A stretch of 64,000 bases of DNA from Linnemannia schmuckeri. Lineage: Eukaryota; Mortierellomycota; Mortierellomycetes; Mortierellales; Mortierellaceae. Location of the stretch: positions 682,001 through 746,000 of the forward strand of contig JANATG010000013.1 in NCBI GenBank assembly GCA_029449235.1. Reading direction: 5' to 3'. The notes beneath the pieces are model-generated. The model did not search any database. It saw nothing but the letters and a program-made list of their open reading frames with translations, and was not told the DNA's origin. Of this stretch, positions 32,318-43,313 are shown one piece after another. The number at the start of each line of letters is the position of its first letter. Positions within the stretch are counted from its first letter, which is position 1. Both the position numbers and the translations under genes were made by a program.

Positions 32318-34705
32318 GGCTATCTGTTTTTCTGGGTTGTTGTTGTTGTTGTTGTTGTTCTTGCTGTGTGCTGTGTGGGGATTGGGAAGGACGGAGATCA
32401 GAAGTCGCAGGCTGCTGAAGTCGGGGCAACAAAAATCTCAAAGAGCGGAGAAAAAAATAGGGACGAAAAAGGGGTGGTCTCTGTCCTCTGGGCTTGATAG
32501 TGTTCGTTATGCGGTAAAAGAGAGTCCTCGACTGTAATGTTGTTTTGAAGTGTGTTGGAAGATGTACAGGTGCAACAGAAACAGCAACAAAAAAAGAGCC
32601 GAGGAGTGGAAGAAGGTTAATGAGGATGCAGAAGAAGAGAAGAAGAGCGCAGAGCAAAGTGGGTAGGGTGTTCCAATCGGGGAGGTGATGTCATTCAGCG
32701 CGTGAAGAATAAGTAAAATGAAGTTGATAACGGACAAAATTAGCGTTGGGGTAGGATGACGGGGTATCGAGGGGTTTGTTTTTAGGTGCGTTTCAGAAAA
32801 AGAAAAAGAAATAGAAAAAAAGACAGACGAGAAAAGTAAGATAGACGAAACAAACGAAAAAGGGTTACAAATAAAACACAACAAATTCAGGAACAAATCA
32901 GTGGTAGAGGGATAACAAAGGATTTTCGGATGAGATGAAGAACAGGAGGTTTAAAAAAAAGTGAAAAGCAAAAGCGAAAGCGAAAGTGAAATAGAGTAGA
33001 ACAAACAAACAAATATGGAATGGTAAACAAAAGCGAAGCAAAGCAAGATGGTGATAGAAGAGGAAGTCCGTGTGCAATTGAGATTATTTGTTGAGAAGGA
33101 AGGGGGGAATCAAAAAAAGTATGGGTGCGTGCGTTGTGTTTGAAGGAGAGTAGTAGTGGTGGTGGTGATGATAGGAGAGGCCGTTAGGGTTGTAGGACAA
33201 GCAAAAATACAATGAAAGGGAATACAAAGAGTGAGAAGGAAGTGAAAGAAACAACAAAGAGAGAAGCGAGAGAAGAGTCGGTGGTGTTTAATATAAAAAG
33301 AATTTGTTCAAGAAAAACGAAAGTGAAAGAAAGGAAGGGAGTAAGAGAGGCAAAGATCCAAAGGAGGACAAAGAACACCAGGCCAAAGGAGTTGCGATCG
33401 ATTTTGTTGTTTTTTCAAGGGGATAGAAGGGAGGTTGGACATATAGCACAGACAGGCAAAGAGGCAGACAGGCGGGATTTGAGAGTTGAGTGGGCAAGGT
33501 TGAGGGTGGTTCAGGAGTGGCAAAAGTAGCAGGAGCACGAGGAGGAAGAGGAGGATGGGGTGTAAAAAGAGCACAGAGAAAAAAAAAATAGAAGAGCAAA
33601 GTTTATGATTAGCAAACCATCCACTTGTCAAGCGTCATTCACATTCATTTCCGTGTTCACATAAGCAGACAAAAAGCCCATAGTCAGAAGCAACAGGCAA
33701 GTATTAAAGGCTTCAAATGCTCGTCTGTTATCCTTCCCCAGAGGATTTGCTAAATAGCAAGTGACACATACGTTTGCTTGTTTGCTTTGCTGCGAGAAGG
33801 ACACACCGATCCAGGAGCTGAAGGATGTCGTCGATGTCAAAGACAATAAAAACAAACAGATGGGATGAAGAAGATGGAGAAGGGAAGAAGGATCGAATTA
33901 TCCAGCTAGACCCTTTTTTTTTCTTTTGAAGGGGTGGTGTGAGTATCGGGTTGAGGTGGGGGAAAAGAGGGAAGGAGTGAAGAGAGGAGAGAGAGAGAGA
34001 GTGAGTCAGTGTGGTGAAGATGAAAGATGGTGGTTGTGGATATGGATGTGGATGAAGAAGAGGGGAGGGAGGGAAAGGGAGGGAGAGGTGTAGAAGAGGT
34101 TGTGCGAGTTGTTTGAAGAAGAAAGGGAAGGATGACAAACAACAAGGGTCTCGATGGAGAAGAATAAGAAGAAAATGGATAGGGTAAGAAGGGTGAGAAG
34201 TGAAAGAAGAGAGACAAGGAAAAGAAAAAAAGAAAGAAGAGAGAAGAAAAGAAGAAAGGAAGTGTGAAAGGGACAAAGAAGAGGGAAGAGAAAAGAAGAC
34301 AGAAACAATGTGTATGATGTTTGATATGTTGAGTTGCAGCTGTTGTTTTGCCTCGGTACAGTACAGACAGGACACAATACCAGATAGGGGTGATGTATAT
34401 CAGACAGGGGGAAGGGAAGGGGAATGCAGGGGAGGTAGAGGAGGTAGGGCGGACAACAGACACCAGACACATAAATATTCCCGAATCAACAAATCAATTA
34501 GATACAGGAACAACAACGGTAATCGTCAATTGCAATAAATGGTGATCATTTCTTTTCATCATTTGTCTTGGTTGCCAGATTGGCAGCCATCTTTCACATC
34601 TTCAAATGCACCCATTCATCACCCTTTCCTTCACTCCCACTCACTTTCTTTCTCCTCCCCTCTCTCTCTCCATTACTCGCTTCTTCTTTATCCATTTGTT
34701 ATTGT

Positions 34706-34736
<31 letters not shown>

Positions 34737-36670
34737 TGTCATATTCTTAGTCTCCCTCGGTCCAACTCCAGAACAGCCCTGTTTGTATGTATGTATCCCT
34801 CCTGTACCCCATCTGCCTGTTAACGGTGTTTGCAAAATCAATCATCAGAAACAGAAGCCCGCCAAACATAAAAAAAATTAACCCCCCGCCGTCCTCTTTC
34901 TTCATCCAATGAACACTAAATTGATATTGTGGTCGACACTAACCGTTCTTCTTCCGCACTAGTAACATAGCCCGCGCCTCTTTTTTCTTCATCAAATATA
35001 TTCGAGAGCATTTCGCCCGACAGCGGACAGAGCGTCCAAGTGAGAGTCAATCAATCGTTGACATCTTTTTCGCCTGGATGGCTAGTTTGGGTTGTTCACC
35101 CGGACCCTTAGCGCATCCAAAGATAATTGACACCAAAGGCGGGCAGACAACAGGTTATGGTCATGTCAGGTCAATTCAGGGCGCGGAATGAGAAGAAAAG
35201 ACGAAACGAGATGGTACCTGATCCATAGAAAACTCTTTTTTTTTTTCTTTTTGCTGCCTTCCTTCATTCCCGTCATTTTTGTTCACTCCTTTGTTTGCGG
35301 ACAAAAAAAAGCCTTCGTTTGGCTTCTTTGTTTACCTTACAATTGTCCTTTGTCCATTGTCCATCTCGCTAATGTGCCATCGGGAGACATGGATGGAACA
35401 CTTCTTTTCTTCTTTCAATCATCCCATCGTCAACGGAACCACACCCTAATTTTATAAATTGATGTCCACATTTTTTACCGCTCAAAAAAAAACAAACATA
35501 CAAAAGAATTAAGCACCTGCAGCCTGGTCAGGGTCACCTCCTGCTCCCTCAGCCTCTGTTTTGCCCCATATCCTCATACAGCATACAATATATACCCACC
35601 GACAAAATTCCCTACACAACTATGAAAAAAAACAAAAAAAAAAAAAAACAATGACCTCTCCCTTTTCTTCCTTTTGGTCCACCTCATTTTAATCCTTTTT
35701 TTCTTTCTCTTTGCGTTTGAAACCACCATGACGGTTTTCACGGCCGTTTTGGATGTGTGTAGTTCAAGAGGATATGTATCATCATGAACCCAAAAACGAA
35801 CCGTCGTCGTCAGTGCTCTCAAAAAAAACATAGAACAAATTTTCCCAAATAACGCCCCATGACACACACACAAAAATATAACCCTCGCTCTAGTCACGTC
35901 CGTCCGTTTTCGATAGAGAACGAGGTAGGGGCCGTCCAGGCAGAGCATGGCACTAGGTTGCTGTGCCGAAATAGATGAGCTCCATTGACGTGGATAAACC
36001 CTTTGCACCCTTTCCTGATTACGTACTGTTGCAGTCCCCAGAATCCCACTAGTTGGCTATCCTCCAATGGCAATACCCCTCTTCATCCAGCTACTTGTAA
36101 TGCCACAACCTGTTTAATTTAGTACCTCTTTGTTGTTCCTGAGAAGAATAGCACCAATGACAAACGCATAAAAGAACGTGAAGTGCGTGTATCTTTTGTT
36201 GTAGTGAGAATGTGAGGGCTACTCTATGGAAAGGGTTGTGAGATGGCGTCTTTGTTGTTTGTCATATCGGTAAGACTCTATTCTCGCACGATATGTCCTG
36301 TGTCGTGCAGCTCTAGTAGATGGCAGTTGCTCCTCCAGCCTAGAAGAATGAGAACGAGTAAGTGCGATTGATTAATATGATAGCATCAGATAAACCATAG
36401 TAGAATGGCATTCTCCACCTCTCTCTACTTTATCTCTCCTTCAAATTAATATCCTGCATCACAAATATCCGTCTCCGTTTGATCGCTCCAGTATCACGTC
36501 TACGCCGTCATTAAAACAACTTTCTGCATGTCGGGAGTCCCAAAGTAATGTGCTTTTGGTATTCTCTGTTGAAGCAAAAAGATGACGAAAATAAAACGAT
36601 TTTTGCTCTTTTGAACATTCTCCGAGATTAGACACAAGTAGCGCTTATCGTCACAAGCTTCCTCCAATTT
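32318..36670. other. Long intergenic region with strand-asymmetric purine tract
   Basis: About 4.35 kb without a convincing gene. From 32320 to about 34480 the plus strand is heavily purine-rich (long AAAG/GAGAA stretches), meaning CT-rich in the sense of the minus-strand surface-protein gene; long pyrimidine ORFs on the minus strand (Ser/Leu/Phe/Pro-only) are composition artefacts. A GTT microsatellite lies near 34697-34738. The segment 34750-36670 has no structure I can name. Confidence 0.6.
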
Positions 36671-37533
36671 CTACGATTCTGTTTCTTTCATTACCTCGAC
36701 GGCCTCAATCTCGGCCTCGGTCAACAGGGGATGGCGGTAACGGTTGGGGAGGTCGGCAAAGTCCAAGAATTGCCTTGATGCTCCGTGAGGGCCGGACGTT
36801 GTGACAGCAGAGGATGAGGGTTTTGAGGACGCGGCGGTGGCCTTTGTGGGAGTTCCTGCCTTAAGAGGATACTCGGCATCCTTGGGGGCAGCAGGGTGAC
36901 GGGTAGGGTCGTGATGGGCTAACAATGTCCGATTGTTTTCCAGAGGAGTAGAAAAAAAGTCGTGAGTCATGTAGTCCTTCACTTTGACGGGGTACTTCCC
37001 CTGGAGGAGCTGTTCCTGGCATTTCTGCGTGTGCTTTTTGTCCATATATTGTTTTTCTTTGTTCTTTGCTGAGGTGTGGGAATATATCTACTGAACCATG
37101 GCAAGTCACTCTCTCTTAACAATGTCCATGGAGTCGCGACACCGCGAGGCTACTGTGTTGTTGCTGAATACGACGATATTAGGTCGCTAACAGTCGTCTA
37201 CTCTGTTGCCAACAGCTAGTCATGCCCTGAGAACTGTTGTCCTGTACTTGCTCCATGCTTGTTGAATGAGTTTCCTTCCTGTAGGTACTCCTTGCCTCCC
37301 ATGCGTTCCTGCCATGCGACACGGCCTGATGTATATTCTTGTTCCTTGGAGTTTTTGTTTCGTGTTATTTTTTTTTATTTTTTTATCCTGCTGGGCCTAC
37401 TATGAAAAAGGAAAAAAAAAAAAAAAAAAAAAAAGGAGATAGTACCTTCGTGCAAGGCGGCACGGGGACCGAGGAACTTGATGAGAGGGGTGCGTGCCTG
37501 GACGGCGGCTTTGACGATTCTTGAAGGGAGCAT
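36671..37533 (-). CDS. KGD4: Alpha-ketoglutarate dehydrogenase subunit 4 / MRPS36-like (KGD4)
   Basis: Two exons on the minus strand (37533..37446 and 36918..36671) give 111 aa. KGD4 (YMR31, animal MRPS36) is a small mitochondrial adaptor that binds E3 to the 2-oxoglutarate dehydrogenase complex. Exon 1 encodes the typical N-terminus with RTPLIKFLGPR. Exon 2 begins AHHDPTRHPAAPKD, matching the family's HxDHTPHPHPAAP, then a Ser/Ala/Thr linker and the C-terminal ADLPNRYRHPLLTEAEIEAVE, matching MRPS36's LPQKYRRKLVSQEEME. The acceptor at 36919 is chosen because it joins the two conserved blocks directly; an upstream acceptor at about 37067 would add about 50 residues of unlikely sequence. The 527-nt intron holds facing T- and A-runs. 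Divergent from TRAPPC1. Confidence 0.85.
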
Positions 37534-37888
37534 GGTTGATTGTCTGGTTGTGTGGTTGTTGATGTGAAAAAGAAGAAGTAAAAAGAGGGAATAGATCGGC
37601 AAGTGCAAAAATAGGTTCGGGAACGACGAGTGCGGGGTCGTGAGTGAGAGGTTGGGGGTTTTTTTCGGTCGAAGAACCCTTCTGAATACCACGTCACACT
37701 CTTCGCTGGCTGCACCTGTCCTAAAGGGATAGTCTTCATCTCGACTTCTCGCCCAACCCACAACGCGAACCATTAAACCTCAAGGCAACCAGACACGTCA
37801 GGGCAGGAACAAAGGACAGGGACAGGACGACACACTCACCAAGGACAAAATCATCATCCAAACCACCGCCATCATCTAATCGCACACG

Positions 37889-38695
37889 ATGATCTACAAC
37901 ATGTACATCTTTGACAGGCACTGCCAGTGCATCTACTACCACGACTGGCACAGAGGCCATACAGCCAGGGCCGCCTTTGACCCACACGGCGACCCTCTCG
38001 CATCCCACCCAAGTGGTGGTGGCGGAGGAGGGTCCACCACGACCACAACAACCATGACCGACCCACGGCAAGGCATGAACATGTCCCTTGAGGAGGAAGG
38101 AAAGCTCGTCTACGGTGTCGTCTACTCTCTCCGCAACCTCGTCAAGAAACTTGGCAAAAAGTATGTGTCTTTCTCACATCTTGGTGTATAGTTATTGGAG
38201 TAGCATTAGATATACTGGACGTGCAGGACACATAGGACTTGTTGGATTCTTGTGGAGGCAGAGTGACTCTTATCTGAATGCGGCTGTTTGCTGGTTCATG
38301 ATGCATTTTTGAAAGCAAGGCGTCCAGGATGAACAAAAGCAAACGTCTAACAGCAGTAAACTAATGAGAACCGCTTTCTTCTTTCTCGCAACATCAATTT
38401 TTCAAGCAGTCAGGACGGATTCATCGCATACAAGACGTCGCACTACAAGTTGCACTACTACGAAACTCTGACAGGCCTCAAATTCGTCATCAACTCGGAC
38501 CCCAATGTCGAGTCCCTCCAACAGGCCCTTCGTCAGATCTATACCCAAATCTATGTCGAGCTCGTCGTCAAAAACCCCCTCGCTTGCGCGACCATTACCA
38601 ATGGACAGGTCAACCCAGAAACCATGGGCGCTGAAGGGTTCCGGAACGGCGTCGATCGGTTCGTTCGCTCCTTGACCATGTTCGACACCCTGTAG
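37889..38695 (+). CDS. BET5: TRAPP complex subunit 1 (TRAPPC1/BET5)
   Basis: Two exons (37889..38160, 38410..38695) encode 185 aa. This is a longin-fold core subunit of TRAPP, the Rab1/Ypt1 exchange factor acting in ER-Golgi traffic. Family landmarks: YNMYIFDRHCQCIYYHDWHR at the start, EEGKLVYGVVYSLRNLVKK, DGFIAYKTSHYKLHYYETLTG, YVELVVKNPL and FVRSLTMFD at the end. Between the first two strands there is an insert of about 30 residues with five or six Gly and six Thr, absent from the usual compact protein and probably a disordered loop. The 3' splice site is a tandem NAGNAG (AAGCAG at 38404-38409), so a one-residue isoform difference (with or without Ser) is possible. The start codon follows an A/C-rich leader with no upstream ATG in the last 30 nt. 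Confidence 0.92.
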
Positions 38696-40276
38696 TTTTC
38701 CTGTTTTTGTAGTAATAGTCTTGATAAATATCAACATTCTTTTTTTTTTTGCCACCAAAATGAAAAATTGACCTAATCTGGAACGCCAGCTTGATCAAAA
38801 GTAAAGCAAACTAGCTAGTCGGTCAAACAGATGCCTATTTCCCCTTCCCCAGTTTCCACAAGAGTCCACAAGGTCTCCGGATGCGGTTCCCGTGGGATCC
38901 CATGCACGACGTAATCAGCCTAATTGCCTGCAATATGGCCATATGTTTCCAGGTGGCAGGTTCATCGATCCCTATTGCTCATGATTTTGACTCCCCGCCA
39001 CACACACACATATTCATATACATAGTTATTCATGGCCGCAGGGAAAAGTGACGACATGGTCCCCTTTGTAAACAAAACTCCATGAGACTAGTTCCATAGT
39101 CAGTACTGAACCTTTGTGCCTTGCTCCTTCGGCAGATTGACGTCGCTTGGCATCAGCAAGGGCGATGATAGATAAGAGAACAAGGACGTGAGGGATATAT
39201 GTGATACTAGTGTAAATTAGCCTCCCTTTTAGTCAGTGTTACCCCGGATGGTTCTTCTCATCCCTCTTGCTTCACTGCTTGATGATGACATTGAGAATGT
39301 AAAAGACAAGCTCGTGAAAAAAGACTGGGGAAGAGAGAGAGAGAGAGAGATTTTCTCATTCTTTATTTTACTTCGTAGTAGCATGCAGCCTTTTCAGTTA
39401 CACTTCCATCCGTTCTTTTCCTGGTCTAATCTTTTCTCAATTGCGTCCCTTTACTGTACTGCACTCTTTTCCTCTCTTTTTTTTGGCGATACTCTTGTAA
39501 CTGTACAGGGAAGTCCACGGATCCTCTTGGAAGAAAGACGGAACGAGAACAACCAAGACAAAAAGTATAACGAAACAGGAACAGGAACAAGCATTAGGGC
39601 CTTTTTGGCCACAACAAAGGAAGCGCTGATCCAAGAGTGGAAAGACGAGACAAAAGACAAAAACGTCGCATCTCGGAGATAACAGAAAGACAAAAAAAAA
39701 CAAGATTTTTTTTTTTTCGCTTTGGCCACCTCGTTTTCCCCCCATTTTTGTCCAACCACTCCCAGATGGGACTGTTCACAGACAAAACAAGACAAGCAAA
39801 AATTTGTTCTTTGCCGTTCCATTACGGGGATTCCTTGAAATGTGTTAATCGAGAAGAGTGCTGGGGCCAAGGATGGGGGAGGGGAATTGAATAGTCTAGT
39901 GAGACTGTGGTAGCAAATGAGTTGAACTAGCGGCACTTGGTTAGCTGACGGGAGCTGATAAGAGGTACCCCTATCGGAGATTGGATGTGTCTGTGTTGGG
40001 TCTTCGACAGAGGAACCTCACCTTTTAATGACTGATCAAAAAAAAAAAGACTGTCAAAATTAGGATTTTTCACGGTGCATGGGCAAAGTCGGATACCGGC
40101 AAGAACAGTCCAAAAGGGTATAAAAGAACATGGCCGCAGCCATTGTTTCTTCTTTACAACTCTTCTTTCACTCTTCAAGCAATCATCTGTTCAGTCAACG
40201 ATAATACATCCCAAGTCGACTGTTCAACCCACTTTATCACCCACCAATAAACAACACACATACACAACACAACAAC
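38696..40276. other. Intergenic region
   Basis: About 1.6 kb, no gene recognised. Scattered ORFs (for example on the minus strand at 39451-39936) show no family features. The last 160 bp form the promoter and A/C-rich leader of the reductase gene. Confidence 0.55.
40119..40125 (+). promoter_or_regulatory. TATA box of pyrroline-5-carboxylate reductase gene
   Basis: TATAAAA at 152 bp upstream of the ATG, in a context (GGGTATAAAAGAA) like that of the CsbD-like genes. Confidence 0.6.
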
Positions 40277-41293
40277 ATGCTGCAATCAAGACTCGCATTC
40301 ATCGGCGGAGGCAACATGGCCGAAGCCATCCTCGGTGGCCTCCTCGCTTGCGGATACCCTCTCTCCCAATGTGTCGTCACAGAACCCCTTCAGGCCCGCT
40401 GCGAATTCCTCCACTCCAAATACCCAGGTCTTCAAGTCCTCTCAGGCCCCCAGGCCAACCACCTCGCCGTTAACGGATCCGAATCCGTATCCTACACTGC
40501 CGCACTTGTCGACAATGGCTCCGTTCATGTCAACCCTACAGCAGGTAGTGAGAGTTTCCCACCGGCAGAGGTTGTGATCTTGGCAGTTAAGCCTCAGGTT
40601 CTGAGAGGAGTGGTGTCAGATCTGGGCAAGACTTTGCATCAGCGCAAACCTCTTGTCATTTCTATCGCTGCGGGTATTGAGACATCGGCGATCGCTCGCT
40701 TCATGGCCGAGGGCGCATCGTCAGAGTCAGGATCAGAGGCAACAGCAGCAGCACCCGTACAAGTTCAGGACAAGGACCTCCCACCCGTCATCCGCGTCAT
40801 GCCCAACACCCCAGCCCTAGTCAACGAAGGCGCCACTGGCCTCTACGCCACCCCCGATACCACTCCTTCCCAACGCCTCGTCGCAGAATCCCTCCTCGGC
40901 GCCGTCTCCAAACAAGTCTCTTGGGTTGACCAAGAATCCCTCATCGACACCGTCACCGGCATCTCGGGTTCCGGCCCCGCATATTTCTTCCTCATGATGG
41001 AAGCCATGGAAGATGCCGCCGTGAAATTGGGTATGGACCGTGAGACTGCCAAGGAACTGACGATCCAGACCTGCCTGGGTGCTGCCAAGATGGCTCAATC
41101 GAGTTCGGACGATTTGAAGACTTTGAGGGTGAAGGTGACAAGCCCCCAGGGTACGACGGATGCGGCGATTAAGACTTTTGAACGGGGTGGATTTAGGGAT
41201 CTGGTGGCTGAGAGTGTTAAGGCTGCTGATTCAAGGAGTAAGAGTCTTGCGGTTGAGCTCTGTGGTTCTTCTAGCAAGGACTCCAAACTGTAA
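40277..41293 (+). CDS. PRO3: Pyrroline-5-carboxylate reductase
   Basis: A single-exon 338-aa protein. It catalyses the last step of proline synthesis, NAD(P)H-dependent reduction of pyrroline-5-carboxylate. The N-terminus LAFIGGGNMAEAILGGLL is the Rossmann dinucleotide site. AVKPQVL, SIAAGIE and RVMPNTPALVNEGATGLY follow in family order. The C-terminal dimerisation/active-site region has DTVTGISGSGPAYFFLMMEAMEDAAVKLG and VTSPQGTTDAAIKTFERGGF. Two small insertions relative to bacterial enzymes (about residues 65-95 and 150-165) are Ser/Val/Ala-rich loops. No mitochondrial presequence is seen, so it is probably cytosolic. A strong TATA box and a UGUAAAUA motif near the 3' end (41399-41406) suggest regulated expression. 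Convergent with the LPMO-like gene. Confidence 0.95.
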   Translation: MLQSRLAFIGGGNMAEAILGGLLACGYPLSQCVVTEPLQARCEFLHSKYPGLQVLSGPQANHLAVNGSESVSYTAALVDNGSVHVNPTAGSESFPPAEVVILAVKPQVLRGVVSDLGKTLHQRKPLVISIAAGIETSAIARFMAEGASSESGSEATAAAPVQVQDKDLPPVIRVMPNTPALVNEGATGLYATPDTTPSQRLVAESLLGAVSKQVSWVDQESLIDTVTGISGSGPAYFFLMMEAMEDAAVKLGMDRETAKELTIQTCLGAAKMAQSSSDDLKTLRVKVTSPQGTTDAAIKTFERGGFRDLVAESVKAADSRSKSLAVELCGSSSKDSKL

Positions 41294-41398
41294 AGAAGTA
41301 CATTTCCCTCTCTCTCTTTTGTTACCATCCATACATACTATACATATTAGTTAGACAACCATCATCATTCCATTCTCTTCCTTCTTTCTTGTCTCCTT

Positions 41399-41406
41399 GT
41401 AAATAA
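41399..41406 (+). promoter_or_regulatory. Pumilio-like 3' UTR element of PRO3
   Basis: TGTAAATA followed by ATAATA, about 105 nt after the stop codon. It matches UGUANAUA. Confidence 0.35.
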
Positions 41407-41725
41407 TAATAGCCATCATATCGCCTCTCTCACAATTCTATGTCCTCTATTTTTGTTTTGAGCTAAACAATTCAATTGTCACTTTGTATGACTAGTGATC
41501 GACGAGTTGGGTCCAGGGTATTATCACTCTCCTACATGAAAAAGCAAGCCACTCTTTGTTTTCACATCCTCCTGTTTCAGTCCAATCCAGTCGCAAAGAG
41601 TTCTTAATTTTATTTAATGGATTACTTTTTTATGTAAAAAAAAGAAAAGGACAAAAAAAGAAAATCAAGAACGCTTTTTGGTAAAGGAACAAAAAGTTAC
41701 GACAACAAAAAACACCCTAATAAGT

Positions 41726-41988
41726 CTAACGGCGAGTGTTCTGGGCAATCTCGGACTTGGAGGGTCCGGCACCACGGTCGTGGGACTTTCCGTCGCCAGG
41801 GAAGGTGACGCCGGTCTTGACGCCCTTGGCCTTGAAGTCGTACATCCTCATCAGCTTTGAGGGCAGCTTTCCATTCTTCACTCCCTTGATCGACACATCC
41901 GCACAGCTACGAATTGATTGTGGCAGGAGAGGGAGATATAGATTAATTAAATGAATTGGTCAGATACGGTGGGATGGGGGACGGAAAT

Positions 41989-42023
<35 letters not shown>

Positions 42024-42171
42024 GGCCAGCAAAATCCGTCATTGATCATATAGAAAAATTAAAAGAAGGCAAGGGTTCATGCCGCCTGATGAGGGCACTT
42101 TTTCCTTTTCTCACATTTTGCTGCCCCATCTCAGAACATTCCTATCGTGTCCGCCGTTCCTTCAACTGCAT

Positions 42172-42208
<37 letters not shown>

Positions 42209-43313
42209 TACTTGTGGTAGTACTGGGGGACGAGGTTGGCAGTCCAGGACCAGGAGAACAAGCACTTGCCTAATTATTCAAAAGCAATCCCCGAAAATAG
42301 CGAAGGGAATACATGCGTTAGGAAAGGGAAATTTGATTCACATATTCGCACCAATGAGGGAAACAATCGAGAGCCCTCTTTCTTTTTTTTCTTTTTTTGT
42401 CTTCCTCTGGGGTCATGTTCATGTCCCAAATTGGATTTGAGGGATACAAAGAGAAGAATAAGATAGGAGGGAAGGGCAATGGAGAAAGGAGGATGAGGGT
42501 ATGATATAGGTGTTGATGATGGGGCAGGGCGGTTGAAATGGAAGGGGAAGAAGAAGATGCTTACCAGGCTGTGTGCAGGAGGGGACGTTGTCAGGGATTC
42601 TGACAGGCCACTCATAGTAAGCTATTTACATGGGTTATCAATCACAAAACAAGTGTCACTCTGTTAGTCCTTCTGTTTGTTACACGACAGCGAAAACGCA
42701 TGCACAAAAAATAGTCAGTCTGCTTGAGCAAACAAAACAACTACAGTCAGCATAAAGAGAAGAAATAAAGACATACCATCGGGGCAGGTCTTGGTGTAGG
42801 ATCCAATGACGTGGAAGGACTTTCCACCATCGTACGAGAGCGAGAACTCGCACATGCCACCGCCATGACGGGCCTCACTCATCTTGTGCTTGGGGAGCGA
42901 GTGTGTGTTCTTCAACTCGGGGGTCCAGAAACGAACCGGCACCACCTGTCCCGCCTTCAAGTCTGTTCAATAGAAGAGAGAAAAGAAGAAAAATAAAATG
43001 GTTGATGAGAATGGTGATCCATATAAATTTAAACGAGTTGGTTGATGTTGAAAACACGCGAGTGAAGTATGCAGTCAAGAAGCGTACTAGTGGTGGGACC
43101 CTTGGGGTATCCACCGCAAGGGAACTTGAACCCCTTGTAGTCGACAAAGACGTGGATGCGACCATCAAACTGCTTGGTGCCGTATCCGCCACGAGGGGTA
43201 GGATAGAGCATGGCCATATGGGCATCGGCTTGCTTGGGGGCCAAGAGGGCCAGAATCACCAGACCCAGGCATAACAACCACGAGGTCTTGAGTGTCGTCG
43301 AGAATGCTGCCAT
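41726..43313 (-). CDS. Secreted LPMO-like protein (AA11-like copper monooxygenase)
   Basis: Five exons on the minus strand (43313..43088, 42962..42777, 42621..42565, 42269..42212, 41906..41726) give 235 aa; all introns are GT-AG and in frame. Residues 1-31 are a signal peptide ending in ADA, followed directly by His32 (HMAMLYPTPRGG). A mature N-terminal His is the hallmark of lytic polysaccharide monooxygenases, where it forms the copper His-brace. The likely second His is His108 in ARHGGGMCEFSLSYDGGKSFHVI, which resembles the AA11 pattern HxGGxCxxSLSYD. Later come WPVRIPDNVPSC, KCLFSWSWTANL and YYHNCADVSI, as in AA11-like enzymes. The C-terminal 45 residues are Lys/Gly-rich and without a binding module. 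Probably acts on chitin or a wall glycan (inference); family number is from memory. Confidence 0.8.
41992..42021. repeat. T30 homopolymer in LPMO intron
   Basis: Thirty consecutive T on plus (A in the minus-strand transcript) within the last intron of the LPMO-like gene. Confidence 0.9.
42174..42206. repeat. A33 homopolymer in LPMO intron
   Basis: Thirty-three consecutive A on plus (U in the transcript), five bases downstream of the 5' splice site of the same intron. It is complementary to the T30 tract. Confidence 0.9.

Noticed and set aside
33906..34472. Several overlapping minus-strand ORFs of 150-215 codons
   Set aside because: They contain almost only Ser, Leu, Phe, Pro and His because the strand is pyrimidine-rich; all three frames are open at once, so this is composition, not coding.
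36919..37067. Longer KGD4 model using an acceptor near 37067
   Set aside because: It inserts about 50 residues of Lys/Gln-rich sequence between two blocks that are adjacent in the family; the acceptor at 36919 joins them directly.
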